Assembly (NCBI GenBank): GCA_010015675.1
Contig: ML977053.1
Location: 34,574 to 98,573, forward strand
Length of the DNA stretch: 64,000 nucleotides
Direction: 5' to 3'
From: Byssothecium circinans
Taxonomy: Eukaryota; Ascomycota; Dothideomycetes; Pleosporales; Massarinaceae
Part shown: positions 13,394 through 25,932 of the stretch, in pieces
Position numbering within the stretch: position 1 is the stretch's first letter
How the letters are laid out: the number at the start of each line of letters is the position of its first letter
Notes under the pieces: generated by a model
Database searches by the model: none
Told to the model about the DNA's origin: nothing
What the model saw: only the letters and a program-made list of their open reading frames with translations
Translations under genes and position numbers: made by a program

Positions 13394-14134
13394 ATGCCTC
13401 CCGCAGCCTCCAAACGCGCAGCAGAAGACACCCAGTCGCTGAAGGAGAAACTGCACAACCTCCCCAACACCAGCACCAGCACCGCACGAGGCGGCCGCCG
13501 AAACGGCGCAAACAATGCTATAAATGGCAGCCACCTCAAAGACGTCATGTCTTCCAACGGCGACAACGCGAATGAACCTGAGTACCCTGTGGTAGGTCTA
13601 CGTCCATCTCTCTCCTCAACTTTTTAACCCAACCCCCCACGAACTGGTCACACGATGCTAACTCTTCCTTCTTTGGCAATTACAGACGAATTGGGAAACA
13701 CAACCCTCTTCCGTCCTCCACGCCTACCGACGCGCCTACCGCATGGACACGGCGACCGCGTACAAGAACCCGCTCAGCCACGTCGTGCTGAACCAGGGCA
13801 TCGGCAAGATGTCGCCTACATCCGCGCGGCCGCGCGGGAAGAGGAGGGTGGAGAAGAGGGATCTGGCGACGGAGGTGCGGAAGCATTTCAATGCTCAGGC
13901 GGTGTCGGAGACTAGTACGTTTTCTCTTCCCTCTGAAGTCGTGGTCTTTGTCGTTGTTGGGGGTGGTGTACTGTGCTGATGTGATTTACGCTGCAGACTG
14001 CATTATCGAGCTTATTTATAAGACGAAACATCAAGGTATGGTTTGAACTCGGACTTCGTTTTTACTAGGGGAGGTATTGATTGGGTTGGACAGACAGCGA
14101 GTTCAGAGTTCGTTTCGCGCCGCAACGGAGATAG
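13394..14134 (+). CDS. SAP30-like Sin3-binding subunit of the histone deacetylase complex
   Basis: Likely subunit of the Rpd3/Sin3 co-repressor complex, where Sap30 bridges Sin3 and the deacetylase in the nucleus. Four exons: 13394-13591, 13686-13914, 13997-14035 and 14094-14134, giving 168 residues. The first 66 residues are low-complexity and basic. Exon 2 opens the Sin3-binding domain with VLHAYRRAYRM, followed by NPLSHVVL, a basic RGKRR patch and the LATEVRKHFNAQ helix; exons 3 and 4 complete it through CIIELIYK and the final EFRVRFAP. This order and spacing match the C-terminal domain of the Sap30 family. The start at 13394 is the first ATG in frame and follows a CACAGACA context. It converges with the gene at 14663. 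Confidence 0.9.
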
Positions 14135-14662
14135 ATCGGCGTTCCTCGTACGCTCACACGCACACACATCGCACGTCGCACTTCTAGGAGTCTTTCCCCT
14201 TTCACGATACGATACGATACGATACGATACGATACGATACCCCCTTCTCGCCCGCCTCGAATCGGCATCGAAATAGTCACCACGGTCGCTTTTGACATCA
14301 TAACGGGCATTTTACGTTTGGCCTAGCATTGCTCAAACGGCATTTTCAACGGCGTTGTGGTCCTGGGGTCTCGGAGCAATAAAAAAAGAATTCAACAAGG
14401 GCCCCTTGTATAATGAGGAAAGCGAGGATCGTTGGGTCCAAGAGATTGGGTTTTGGACAAATACTTCATGAGGCCTCTTCGCTGGGTCCGCGAATTGGGT
14501 TGGGTTGGGTAGGGGTTATGGGACTGGATTGATAGGAAGCGTATCCAGAGTAGGTGACACATGTCACTGTCTTAAAAATAACCAACCGTCTATATCAATG
14601 GACTTCAAGTACCCGGCACCCCTTTCTCTTCACCATTCCCCTCTTAAGCCCATCATATCATA
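14135..14662. other. Intergenic region between convergent genes
   Basis: Shared 3' flank of the SAP30-like gene and the minus-strand zinc-finger gene. It holds an ACGAT microsatellite (14204-14240) and otherwise nothing recognisable. Confidence 0.6.
14204..14240. repeat. ACGAT pentanucleotide microsatellite
   Basis: Seven and a half perfect tandem units about 70 bases downstream of the SAP30-like stop codon; probably length-variable. Confidence 0.95.
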
Positions 14663-16633
14663 TCAATCCTCCCTCTCCCCCCAAACACCCATCTCCTCCC
14701 TCGCCACAGCATCCAAATCAATCATCCCCTCCGTACTCCCCCTCCCCCCTTCCTCCCCTTCATCATCACTATCACTATCCATCCCCCTTCCTCCTCCCTC
14801 TCTCCGGACATCCTCCCTACGAATCTCCCCCCACCCAGCGTCCTCGTCGTCCTGCTCCCTCAGAAACGGCGACCTGTCCACGGGGACGTAATCATCCATG
14901 AGGTTCTGCGGGAGGCCCGCGGGCATGCGTCGAGGGGTCGAGGTCACCGGTGGGGGTGGCGTGAGTGGCATCATTGCCATTTCGGGGTGGTTGGATAGGT
15001 GGGGAGTGTTATCGTCGGCGTTGCCATCGGGGATGTTGTCTATCAGGTTCGGGGGCGTTGAGGGGGTAGGGACAGAGGGTGTGCGTGCGGGGAGGGAGGG
15101 ACGTTGTGGGTCTTCGTTCTCAGGACCTTGGTCGCCGTTGTCGTGGGCAGAGGAAGGAGTTATTTTCTCTGCTTCTGCTTCTGCTTTTGCTTTTGCGTTT
15201 GCCTGCAGCTCCTGCGTCCCACTGGGTTGCGTGGGCGGAAGATTTGCGTGATGGTCACTCTGCAGCGTCTGCGAGAACGGGAAGATGGAAAAGAGCGTCG
15301 AGCTTAGACTCTGTCGGTTCGGGAGTGCTGGTCTGAAACCTTCTCTTTGCCTTGCGCCTTGCTGGGATGGACTAGCCGGAGCTGTATTTGCGGGCACAGA
15401 AGCTGAATGAGCGTGACGTGGGGGGTTCTTTGAGCTCGAGCTCGACTGCTGTGGAGGATGGGGATGGGGAGGAGGCGTCGCCGATTTTGTAATCACGGTA
15501 TCTGGTAAATCGCTCTGACACATTTCGCAGGCCGTGAGATCGGGATGGTTGAGGAATGTGCAAGCGGGACATTGTTTCTTCTGCTGAGGAGACGGCGAAC
15601 GAACATCTTCCTGCTGTTCCTCACGTAGTGTCGGTTGTTGCGGTTGTTTCGGCGCCGTGTCGTTCCCAGGTATACTATACCCCGGACGATACTTCATCGC
15701 CGTCCTCGACGGTCCGCGCCCAGGTCCTTCCCTACTCTTCTGTTTCCCACTAGCCCCACCCGTAACAGGCCCCGGACTAGGATCCATCGAGATAGTAACA
15801 TTTACATCCCTCTTACTCCCACACTTCAGACACTGACACTGCCGAACCACACTCCTCACCACCGTCTCTTCCACCCCGCTCACACCACCGGGCGCCTCAA
15901 ACCTAACCTCGAACCTCGCCGGCTCACCAAAACTTCCCGCCTCTTCCCTCTTCCTAACCTGCGTCCCCGCCACCGTATTCGCATACCCAGCCCCCCTCGC
16001 CACAATCGGCACAATAGGATCCACATGCCCAAGCACCAAATGCTCCACGAACGGAACCAGCATCAACGTCGTACTCGACTTGATCCTAGCGTCAACCTCC
16101 GGCCTCAGAGAAAAATCCTCAATAGAATGCAAATGCGTGAAATACTTCCCAAACATATCGCCGTACCATTTCCGCACCTGAACGCCCTGCTGCAGCAACT
16201 CCTGCGGAATATCCCGAGGTGCGGGACTAGGCCATAACCCATCAATCAGATGTTTCTCCTTGAGCGCCTTGCGAACCATGAGATCCACTCTGCAGCACTC
16301 GAACAGCTTCTTCTCCAGCCGTTCGTGCTGGGCGTCGTACTTTGCGTAGCGGACCACGAGGCCGCGGACAAAGGTGGCGTCGAGGTTCCATTTCCGCAGG
16401 AAGTAGTCGAGCGAATCGAGGTCCTTTTGCGCCTGCGCGTTGGCGGGCCGGATGGAGAGCGGGGAGAGCTCGTGGCCCATGGTCTGCCAGCGGTGGGGGG
16501 AGGTGGGGATCGCTGTCGCCGTGGACCAGAGGGATCGGATCGGGCTGTATTCGGCTTTGAAGTAGGTGTAGATGAAGGTGAGGAAGTCGGTGGTGTTGAG
16601 GGGGAGCATGGCGTGGCCGCGCGGGATGTCCAT
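14663..16633 (-). CDS. Protein of unknown function with RanBP2/NZF-type zinc finger
   Basis: A single exon encoding 656 residues; the start lies in a strong CAAACCATGG context. The N-terminal 200 residues form a helix-rich region I cannot assign. A Cys cluster at 266, 268 and 271 may bind metal. A compact CPAC...CEMC finger uses Cys 355, 358, 369 and 372 and matches the C-x2-C-x10-C-x2-C spacing of RanBP2/NZF fingers, which in other proteins often bind ubiquitin or RNA. The finger lacks the usual upstream Trp (Gln/Lys precede it). From about 380 to the end the chain is disordered: Ser/Pro/Thr/Gln-rich, with a short Ala/Lys/Glu repeat and an acidic stretch near the C-terminus. NZF fingers occur in Npl4 and Vps36, but the remaining domains of those proteins are not seen, so I give no name. 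Confidence 0.85.
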   Translation of the reverse strand: MDIPRGHAMLPLNTTDFLTFIYTYFKAEYSPIRSLWSTATAIPTSPHRWQTMGHELSPLSIRPANAQAQKDLDSLDYFLRKWNLDATFVRGLVVRYAKYDAQHERLEKKLFECCRVDLMVRKALKEKHLIDGLWPSPAPRDIPQELLQQGVQVRKWYGDMFGKYFTHLHSIEDFSLRPEVDARIKSSTTLMLVPFVEHLVLGHVDPIVPIVARGAGYANTVAGTQVRKREEAGSFGEPARFEVRFEAPGGVSGVEETVVRSVVRQCQCLKCGSKRDVNVTISMDPSPGPVTGGASGKQKSREGPGRGPSRTAMKYRPGYSIPGNDTAPKQPQQPTLREEQQEDVRSPSPQQKKQCPACTFLNHPDLTACEMCQSDLPDTVITKSATPPPHPHPPQQSSSSSKNPPRHAHSASVPANTAPASPSQQGARQREGFRPALPNRQSLSSTLFSIFPFSQTLQSDHHANLPPTQPSGTQELQANAKAKAEAEAEKITPSSAHDNGDQGPENEDPQRPSLPARTPSVPTPSTPPNLIDNIPDGNADDNTPHLSNHPEMAMMPLTPPPPVTSTPRRMPAGLPQNLMDDYVPVDRSPFLREQDDEDAGWGEIRREDVRREGGGRGMDSDSDDEGEEGGRGSTEGMIDLDAVAREEMGVWGERED

Positions 16634-17290
16634 GGTTTGGGGGGTACCTTTTTCTTTTTCTGCGGATTTGTTGATGTGGAGGGCTTTAGGGAAGGGAGGA
16701 GAGGAGATTTCCGTGGCTGTAGGGTAGAGTCTAGAGGGGGGAAGGTTGGAAAGTTGTCGATTTTGAGGAGAGTGAGTGACTCGTGAGTGGCGATTGATGC
16801 GTGCGCGTGATGCCGACCAACGTGCTTGAAATCCAAGACTAAACGTAGCAGCACTCTTAGGAAATCAAAAAGCCTCTGCGAAGTGAGAATAAAGTGAGTC
16901 TTCACAGAACAACAACTACCCGTTCCACCACAGCTTATGTGAATTAAGCTGCTGCCTGGCGCCGTGGGTAGAAGCGTACGTGTACTGGCCGAAGCTGGTA
17001 CCTATACGAATTATATCGAACTGACGAAGGCGTCCGGGCACAAGCGCCAGGGCCGCGTGAGGATTTATAAAGCTTATCTAGGTTAATTAGTTGAGTACAG
17101 ATGACCAGTCGAAGGCCGACAATTTATGAAGATGGTTGAAAGCACCACGTCATTCCGGTGGCGGTGCACTTACGCCACAGCATCCGCCCATGGTTGAGAG
17201 CGCGGGCTCGGCCTGGTTGACTGTCCGGATGGAGCAACAAGACTCCGACTTCAATAACAAATATAAATTCACACAAGAACCTCCGTCTAC
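16634..17290. other. Promoter-side region of the zinc-finger gene
   Basis: Upstream of the minus-strand gene starting at 16633. It carries a T/C-rich leader on the minus strand (16640-16760) and no supported gene. The first MITE begins at its right edge. Confidence 0.5.
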
Positions 17291-17295
17291 CCTGC

Positions 17296-17516
17296 CACGC
17301 GGTTGAAAGAATTCCCCGCACACATAATACTCTCTCACTAAAAACTACCTACAATAACTAATACGTTAATTACTCTCTACTTTAACAAAACATAGAATTG
17401 TAAAGCTAGGCCTGCTCTATTACGCAGGAGTAAGAAGAGGTTAAAAGGGCTTCGTTGGGTGTAGGTAAGTATAAGGTAAAGTTTGTGAGTGTGCGGCGAA
17501 TTGTTTCAATCGCGTG
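17296..17516. mobile_element. MITE copy 1 (221 bp)
   Basis: A 221-bp element with imperfect inverted ends of about 20 bp. The left end begins CACGCGGTTGAAAGAATTC and the reverse complement of the right end begins CACGCGATTGAAACAATTC. It is flanked by a perfect 5-bp direct duplication, CCTGC, at 17291-17295 and 17517-17521. A second copy with the same ends and length lies at 53055-53275 and differs at about six positions (about 97% identity by eye). No coding frame is present, so it is non-autonomous. It lies between the promoter side of the zinc-finger gene and the 3' end of the GH47 gene. The superfamily is not clear from 5-bp duplications. Confidence 0.9.
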
Positions 17517-17794
17517 CCTGCTCCCACTCTACTCTTCTTCTACAAAACAAGAGACAATTCCCACAAACTCCCATGAATCATGCTCAAAACGCCGATGCTA
17601 ATGCAAAGCGTATCCGACGCCTTATCTATCATACAATGCCACAGGAAGAATAACACAAGAGCGACTTCTCTGCTCTCAATGGGTATCATGCGAAAACACT
17701 CCAGTGCTTTCCTTTTTTATGCATCGGAGCCCCAAGACCTCTCCCACGACTTGATATAACAATCCCCGCTTTGCTGGTAATCGACACCTACAAA

Positions 17795-19747
<1,953 letters not shown>

Positions 19748-20764
19748 GTCTGTATGTTTAACAGCGGAAGGGACGCAGCCAAGCTTCGGAAGGTGGGAGG
19801 CAGGAGGTCGTGCAAGAAGGAGGGATCAGAGACACGAGGACGGGAGCGTCGCTGTTTCGGTCAAGCAGCAAGCACCCGCCCTATACATCCAGACCAGAAA
19901 TGAGCGTCTAGCACTAAGGTATGTTTAAAAGACAAACTAGAGAAGGTAGGAGAAGCGAAGAATTGGCCCTCAGCAAACGTTCATGCGTGGTGCGGAGGAC
20001 ACCTTGACCACTAGGCCGGCGAGCATCGTCTAAGCTGCCAAGAGGGGCGGATGGGCGCATGGGGATCATGGATACAGTATGGGTGAGCAAGGGATTGTTG
20101 CTCCATCGTAGCCGGATATGGAAGGCCGGCATTATTTATTGGTCACGGTAACGCAAAAGAGGGGAGTGTGTGCTGCATAAATTGAAGAAGCGCTGCAGGC
20201 ATGTACGGGGGAACTCTAGGGCTGCGAGACGTCCACTAAAATGCGAAACTGGAATTGACGTCGTTTATTTTGGTGGCAGAGTCGGCAATTCTTTACCCCA
20301 CGATGCTCGTTCTGCACAGAATACTTGAATCCTTTCTGCAGGCATGGTGGTTGTGATTATGGAAAGGCTTGAGTTGTTTTGGAGACTCTCCATGCCAAAT
20401 GCGTGGAAGGTTGTGGCTTTTTCCAACGACGGACTTTCAAGAGGACCTGCAACAGGTCTCGATATTGCATCATTCCGATTGCAGTGGAACATCTTGTGTT
20501 TGAGAGCCAACGAGGTACAGCGGGGCGATGCTCAATGGCTCTCCTGTGCAACAACTTGAGCCGATTTCCGCATACAATCATGTTAGGACTGCCAGCAGTA
20601 CAAGAAACTCGAGATACCAACTACGTATAGTGGAACGAGACGTCGGTGAAGAAATACCCCCAAACCAAACATACTCCCCTCTACCGATCCACTCCCATCC
20701 CATCTAGTCTTGCGGTCCCGCAAAATGTCCTCCATCATAGCATCATCACCATCCCATTCTCCAT
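19748..20764. other. Intergenic region
   Basis: This 1.0-kb stretch lies between the GH47 start and the URA5 stop; both genes are on the minus strand. No supported gene. It should hold the GH47 promoter and the URA5 3' end. Confidence 0.5.
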
Positions 20765-21466
20765 CTAATCACTAGCCCGATACTTTTCCCGATACTCATC
20801 CAACCTCTTCACATCCTCCTCACTGCCCAGGCCCTTCAAATACTCGACAACATCATCCAGCGTCAAGATAGCCAGCACCGGAATCCCATACGTTCTCCTG
20901 ACCTCCCCAATCGCACTCGGTCGCGACGTCCCATCATTATCCGTCGCACTCGGCGCCTTCTCCAACCGATCAAACGCAACCACGATCCCCACCAACTCCC
21001 CCCCTTCCCTCTTGATAATCTCAATCGCCTCGCGTATCGCCGTCCCCGCCGTAATCACATCATCCACAATCACAATCTTCTGCCCCTTGAGCGACGCGCC
21101 GACGATATTCCCGCCCTCGCCGTGGTCCTTTGCTTCCTTGCGGTTGAAGCTGTAGCTCTTCTGGCCGTACGTGTGGAAGTCGAGCGAGGCGAGTTTGTCG
21201 ACGGTCGCTGCGGCGAGGGGTATGCCTTTGTATGCCGGGCCGAAGAGCACGTCGAATTGGAACGAGGGGTCGGATTCCGCGTGCGTCTTGAGCGTCTGCG
21301 CGTATGCGGTTGAGATAGAGCGGAGGAGGTCGGCGCGGTGAAACAGCCCGGCGTTGAAGAAGTAAGGCGAGATGCGCTTGGATTTCAGCGTGAAGGTGCC
21401 GAATTTGAGGGCCCCGGCAGATACACAGTCTTTGAGGAAGTTGTGCTTGTATTCGGGTAACGCCAT
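20765..21466 (-). CDS. URA5: Orotate phosphoribosyltransferase
   Basis: Catalyses orotate plus PRPP to orotidine 5'-monophosphate, the fifth step of de novo pyrimidine synthesis, in the cytosol. A single exon of 233 residues, the normal length for fungal Ura5/PyrE-type enzymes. Visible motifs are the N-terminal SGALKFG-like segment (here [10 protein letters not shown]), the substrate loop [24 protein letters not shown], the flexible catalytic loop around [14 protein letters not shown], and the PRPP-binding signature [13 protein letters not shown] at about 131-143. No intron and no signal peptide. It is divergently arranged with TIM23, with 417 bases between start codons. Confidence 0.97.
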   Translation of the reverse strand: MALPEYKHNFLKDCVSAGALKFGTFTLKSKRISPYFFNAGLFHRADLLRSISTAYAQTLKTHAESDPSFQFDVLFGPAYKGIPLAAATVDKLASLDFHTYGQKSYSFNRKEAKDHGEGGNIVGASLKGQKIVIVDDVITAGTAIREAIEIIKREGGELVGIVVAFDRLEKAPSATDNDGTSRPSAIGEVRRTYGIPVLAILTLDDVVEYLKGLGSEEDVKRLDEYREKYRASD

Positions 21467-21883
21467 TTTAGGTCCTTGCTTTCAATTTTCCTCGCGGGCT
21501 TAAATGGGTGTCGCAGTCCTTTTGCAGTGTCGAGTGCGTATCGTATCTATCGCAAAAGAAAGTCAAAACGTAAAAATGTCTCTCAGCGCGCCTCTTTCCG
21601 AGCTCGGAATGGGAATGAGCGGAGGGCGGAGTGGCCCGTGCGCTCTTTCTAGTTCGTCACTCCTGGCCCAAAACTTTCTTCGCGGCTCTTGCAACGAACG
21701 CCAACGACCATCCACGCCGCCGTCATCACCTGCGCATCTACTTTTCCGTGTAGAATCCCTTCTCTAATCTCTTTACCGTGTTTCCCTAAGCATTCTGGGC
21801 GTTTAAGGAAACTTGTGCAACTTTGAAGGCGGTTGCGCGACTCTCGACAATTTCTTTACACCACACAGCTCCACATCTTCAAG
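21467..21883. promoter_or_regulatory. Shared promoter region URA5 / TIM23
   Basis: The start codons of the divergent URA5 (21466, minus) and TIM23 (21884, plus) genes are separated by 417 bases, so both promoters and leaders lie here. I cannot identify a specific operator; inference from geometry only. Confidence 0.6.
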
Positions 21884-22680
21884 ATGACGATGTACGGCCC
21901 ATGATTCCCGATGACCCCTTGACAAGACAAATGCTAATAGAAAGCAGCTGGGACACACTCACCGGCCGCAAGTCGACCTCAACAGCCACGGCCCCAACCC
22001 AAGAACCCCACGACAACTTCACACCCGCACCCTTCGACCCCAACACGGCCATCCAAAACCCCTCAGACTTCATCCTCGACCCCACACAACTCCACCCACT
22101 CGCCGGCATCGACCAAAACACCCTCGACTACCTCCAACTCGAAGACTCGGTCCTCTCCGACCTCCCCGGCTCCCAATCCGCCCTTCCCTCGCGCGGCTGG
22201 TCAGACGACCTCTGCTACGGCACGGGCATCTCGTACCTGTCCGCGCTGGCAGTAGGCGGTGCATGGGGCCTCGCTGAGGGCCTGCAGAAGAACCCTGCAA
22301 CGATGCCGCCGCGGTTACGGCTCAATGGCGTGCTCAACGCCGTGACGAGGAGAGGCCCGTTTTTGGGGAACTCGGCTGGCGTCGTCGCCATGGTTTATAA
22401 TGGGATTAATAGCACGATTGGGCATTATCGGGGCAAGCATGATATGACGAACAGCGTGCTGGCGGGTGCGGCGAGTGGTGCGATATTTAAGAGTACAAGG
22501 GGGGTGAGGCCGATGATGATTAGTTCGGGGATTGTTGCGAGTGTGGCGGGTTCATGGGCGGTAAGTCCAAACTTCTACACACACACGCTTTCCTCTTTAT
22601 GGTTTCAACGTTGGGATTCTGGAGTATTGTGCTAATTCTCACGCCAGCTCTTCCGAAAAGTGTACTTCGAGAGCGATTAA
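21884..22680 (+). CDS. TIM23: Mitochondrial import inner membrane translocase subunit Tim23
   Basis: Channel-forming subunit of the TIM23 complex, which moves presequence proteins across the inner mitochondrial membrane. Three exons: an 8-bp first exon 21884-21891, exon 2 21948-22560, and a 33-bp last exon 22648-22680; 217 residues. The first intron (21892-21947, GTACGG...CTAAT...GCAG) splits the third codon and gives an N-terminus reading MTIWDTLTG, which fits the short Met-x-Ile-Trp start of fungal Tim23. An open frame starting upstream at 21823 runs through that intron and would give an unrelated N-terminus. The N-terminal half is polar (intermembrane space). The C-terminal half has four weakly hydrophobic Gly/Ala-rich segments typical of Tim17/22/23, including the LNAVTRRGPFLGNSAGV region. 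The C-terminus is LFRKVYFESD. Confidence 0.93.
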
Positions 22681-23333
22681 AACCGAGCGAAAATTCCCCT
22701 TCCCGCCCTTTCTAGCCACCCGCATACCCCTCCCCGAGAAAACCACCCCCAAGCATCCGTCCATCCTTCTCTTCAAACCCCCAAAGAATCCTACTTTCCT
22801 GCATTATTATCCCCGGATTTTTTTTTCTCCTCCTCGCTTTATAGCTCACCACTCTTCACGGTAGCTACGCTACAACATTTGTACCATATAAAAAGGCCTT
22901 GATACCGACGCCCGGTGTATACTCTCGGTAACGATGTGCTTTGGCTTTGGAAGACTAGAAATGGCGTTTTTCAAATCAGGACTTGACTGGGCTGGGTTGC
23001 GTTGGGTTGCGTTGCGGCATTTTATCTTTTGTCTGCTGGCAACGGTGGTGCATGTACGATCGACGACGAAGAAGTGCGAAATCAATATAATTATCAGGAA
23101 ACAAACATGGGCGTCAGTCTATGTGGTGATTTGATGAATCATGATGCTTTTCCATTGTATGTAACCACTGTTGCGTGGGGAATATGTTACGGCTAGCAAA
23201 ACTATCCTTCCACTTTCTCTCCATCGAGGACCATGTCCTGGCTAGGTGAAAGATGGTATCGACCAGGCCAACTCCCAAACGCCGCCGACGCCAAAAGATG
23301 CTCGCAGAATTGCTTTGGTCGACCTCGACCTTT
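22681..23333. other. Intergenic region between convergent genes
   Basis: Common 3' flank of TIM23 and NOG1; a GGGTTGCGTTGGGTTGCGTTGC-like short repeat lies near 22992-23018. No gene seen. Confidence 0.6.
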
Positions 23334-25490
23334 TTATCGCCTGTTCGTCTTGCCCATACCACGCTTTCCAGTGACCTGCAAACATCAGTATATATTCAAC
23401 ACAGAGAGTTTGAAGAATGAGAAGACTTACCAAATGCTTGATCAGCGACCCAGTCTGGTGCCTATCCGCCTCACCCTGCCTCGCCATCCGGTTCATCTTC
23501 TTCTGACCCAACTTAGCCAACCTCTCCGCATTCGACCTCGCCGTCTCATCAACAACACCGTCCGTCCTCCTATTCGTGCTCTGGCTCCTAGCGCGGCTCT
23601 TGGCACGCTCAAACGCCGCCTTGGGCGTATCAATCTCCATAGCATCTGCATCGACGCCTTCTGAACGAGCACGAAGGGCAGTGCGGCCACGGCTCTGGCT
23701 GCGCGCACGTGCTGCGACTTTGTCGGTGTCGAAACCAAGCGATTCAAGATGGGATTCCATCTTTGAGAGTTTCTGGGCTTTGGCGGAACGGGGGATCATG
23801 GCGCGGTTCTTGAGCGACTTGCGCATCTTGGCTTCGTTGCGGATGAGCTGGCGCTTTTCGCGGATCAGCTCGGCTTTGTAGCGGATATCTGCTTCCTCTG
23901 CGTCTTCAACATCGTCGTCGGACTCGTAGAAGCCTTCAGCTTCCAAACGCTCCTCCTCTTCCTCGAGCGCTGCAAGCTTGGCCTCAATGTCGGGATCGAT
24001 GAAGTCGTACACGTTCCTTCCTTCGAACACTTCCGGAATACGGTCCTCTTTCCAGTCAGGGTTCTCTAGGAGGTAGTTTTTGCGCATGTTGAAGTTGTAG
24101 ACACCTGCACCACCCTCCTCTTCTTCAATATCGCGCTCTAGCTTGGGTCGTTCGGGATCGTTCGGGTCGTACTTCTTCCTGTTCTTGATAGCCTCCGGAA
24201 TAGAAGTCTCGCGGACGACACCACCCATCGGCTGAGCAACGTGGATCCTTCGGAGAAGGTCGCCGAGACGTCCGTTTGGTTCACCAGAGCTGTTCGTGCC
24301 TGCCTTGAGCTTCTCAGCATTACGGGCAGCTAGTAGTCGGTCACATGCAGCGTTTCGGACGTTCATTACGCCTTCAGTTGTCGCGCACGAGAGCTGGAGA
24401 AGTTCGACCTCGCCGGATTTGAGCATGCCCTGGAGCTGCTCTTGGGTTTCAGGGTCCAAATCTTCGGGGCGCATCAGATCGATCTTGTTGATGACAATGA
24501 AGACAAGCTTGTTGGCGAACAGAGGTTTGCTATGAAGAATTAGCTGCAGCTCGTTGAATAGACCAGTCTTCCGAGGCTTACATCGAATTGAAGAGCGAGA
24601 TCTGTGCAGATACTGAATATCCGCATTGTTCAGACAAGTCCATAAAGTACATGACAGCTGCGCGAAGATGAGCAATAGCGCAGATACTCTGGTGCTCAAT
24701 TGTATTCATCTCCTCAAGTGGGTGGTCCAGAATACCAGGCGTGTCGATTGCTTGGAACCGCAACATCTTGTAGTCGAAGTGGCCTACAAACAAACTCTTC
24801 GTTGTGAAAGCGTACGGCTGAACATCGACATCGGCCCTCGAGATGCCCTTTAAGAAGGAAGATTTTCCGACATTCGGGTATCCGCAGATGACAAGCGTAC
24901 GCGTGTTGGGGTCGATCGAAGGGAGACGGCCCAAATGCTGGCGCACTTGCTCCAAATACACAAGCGGATCTTTGAGGCGCCTGCAGATAGTGGCCATGCG
25001 ACCCAATGCAGCGCGCTTGAGCTGCTTGCACTGGAACAGGGACTGTCCATACTTGATCAAGCGCACATAGTCTCGCGAGACAGCTTCGATCAATGACTTC
25101 GCCGTGTTCAGCTGACCCAAAGCTATTCTGAAGTGGTCTGCATCGTATAGAGTGTTGAGAAGATCGCGATGGAACGGGTGGATATCTTGAAGGCGAGGGA
25201 ATGCCTGAATCGTAGCCGAGATGCGCTCGGTGAAGGTTTCGGCGGTGTACTTGACTTTTCGTGTGTAGAATGCTCGAATACGACTAATCTTGAACCCGGC
25301 TCGTATTTGCGTGGGTAAACGCCTCTGTCTATTCACTTGTTAGACATCGTTCCGTCTTCAAAGTTTATCACAGCCCCGCGGTGAGACGGCGGGCAGAAGG
25401 CTAGAGTACATACGTGCGGGACAGCACAATATCGAGGAATTCCTGCGATGTGGGGACCACAGGAATATCCTTCCATTGAGTTTTGCTCAT
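23334..25490 (-). CDS. NOG1: Nucleolar GTP-binding protein Nog1
   Basis: GTPase needed for maturation of the 60S ribosomal subunit in the nucleolus. Four exons: 25490-25414, 25328-24582, 24529-23431 and 23375-23334; 654 residues. The first exon encodes a [20 protein letters not shown] start typical of Nog1. The G domain shows G1 GYPNVGKSS at about 175-183, G3 DTPG at about 221-224 and G4 NKID at about 289-292, where the second intron is removed (ISLFNS|IKPLF). A long Lys/Glu/Arg-rich tail follows. The last exon gives a basic [11 protein letters not shown] end, matching the conserved Nog1 C-terminus. Both terminal exons are short and would be missed by simple open-frame reading. Confidence 0.96.
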
Positions 25491-25932
25491 ATTGTTGTCG
25501 TTGAGAGCGAAAGTCGTGGGGCGTCGTGAAAGTTCGGTGGAGTGGCTATCGATATGGGCTGCTGTTTGAATATTTTCTATTTAGCACGAGCAGGGATTAC
25601 GTTTTGCCGAGGCGCTATGACCACCACCACATTTTAACATGCTCTCGTCTCACAGAGGACGTTGATTTGTACAGAAGCAGATAGATTGTAATTATCGATA
25701 TATGCAACAGTCTGTAAACATTTACCTACAGCATAACCCAAAGTTTCATAACTGGCCTCCTCAACAACATAGCCTCTGGGAAGAGCCTGCCTCAGTCGTA
25801 GACGTCTTGCCTATCATGTTCCTTCTACAGACTATTCATGTGCAAGTCAAAGGAACAAAGCACATGTAGTTACCCCTCTGCTTATCCTATCGTTAGTATT
25901 CCACCTTCAATTCCCCGAAAGCTCTTCATAAA
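25491..25932. other. Intergenic region upstream of NOG1
   Basis: Between the NOG1 start and the stop codon of the next minus-strand gene. A T-rich stretch near 25620-25760; no gene seen. Confidence 0.5.

Noticed and set aside
15635..16237. 200-residue plus-strand open frame opposite the zinc-finger gene
   Set aside because: Shadow of the minus-strand gene, whose zinc-finger motif and codon pattern are convincing.
17296..17516. RIP as the cause of differences between the two MITE copies
   Set aside because: About half of the six differences are transversions, and the element is shorter than typical RIP targets.
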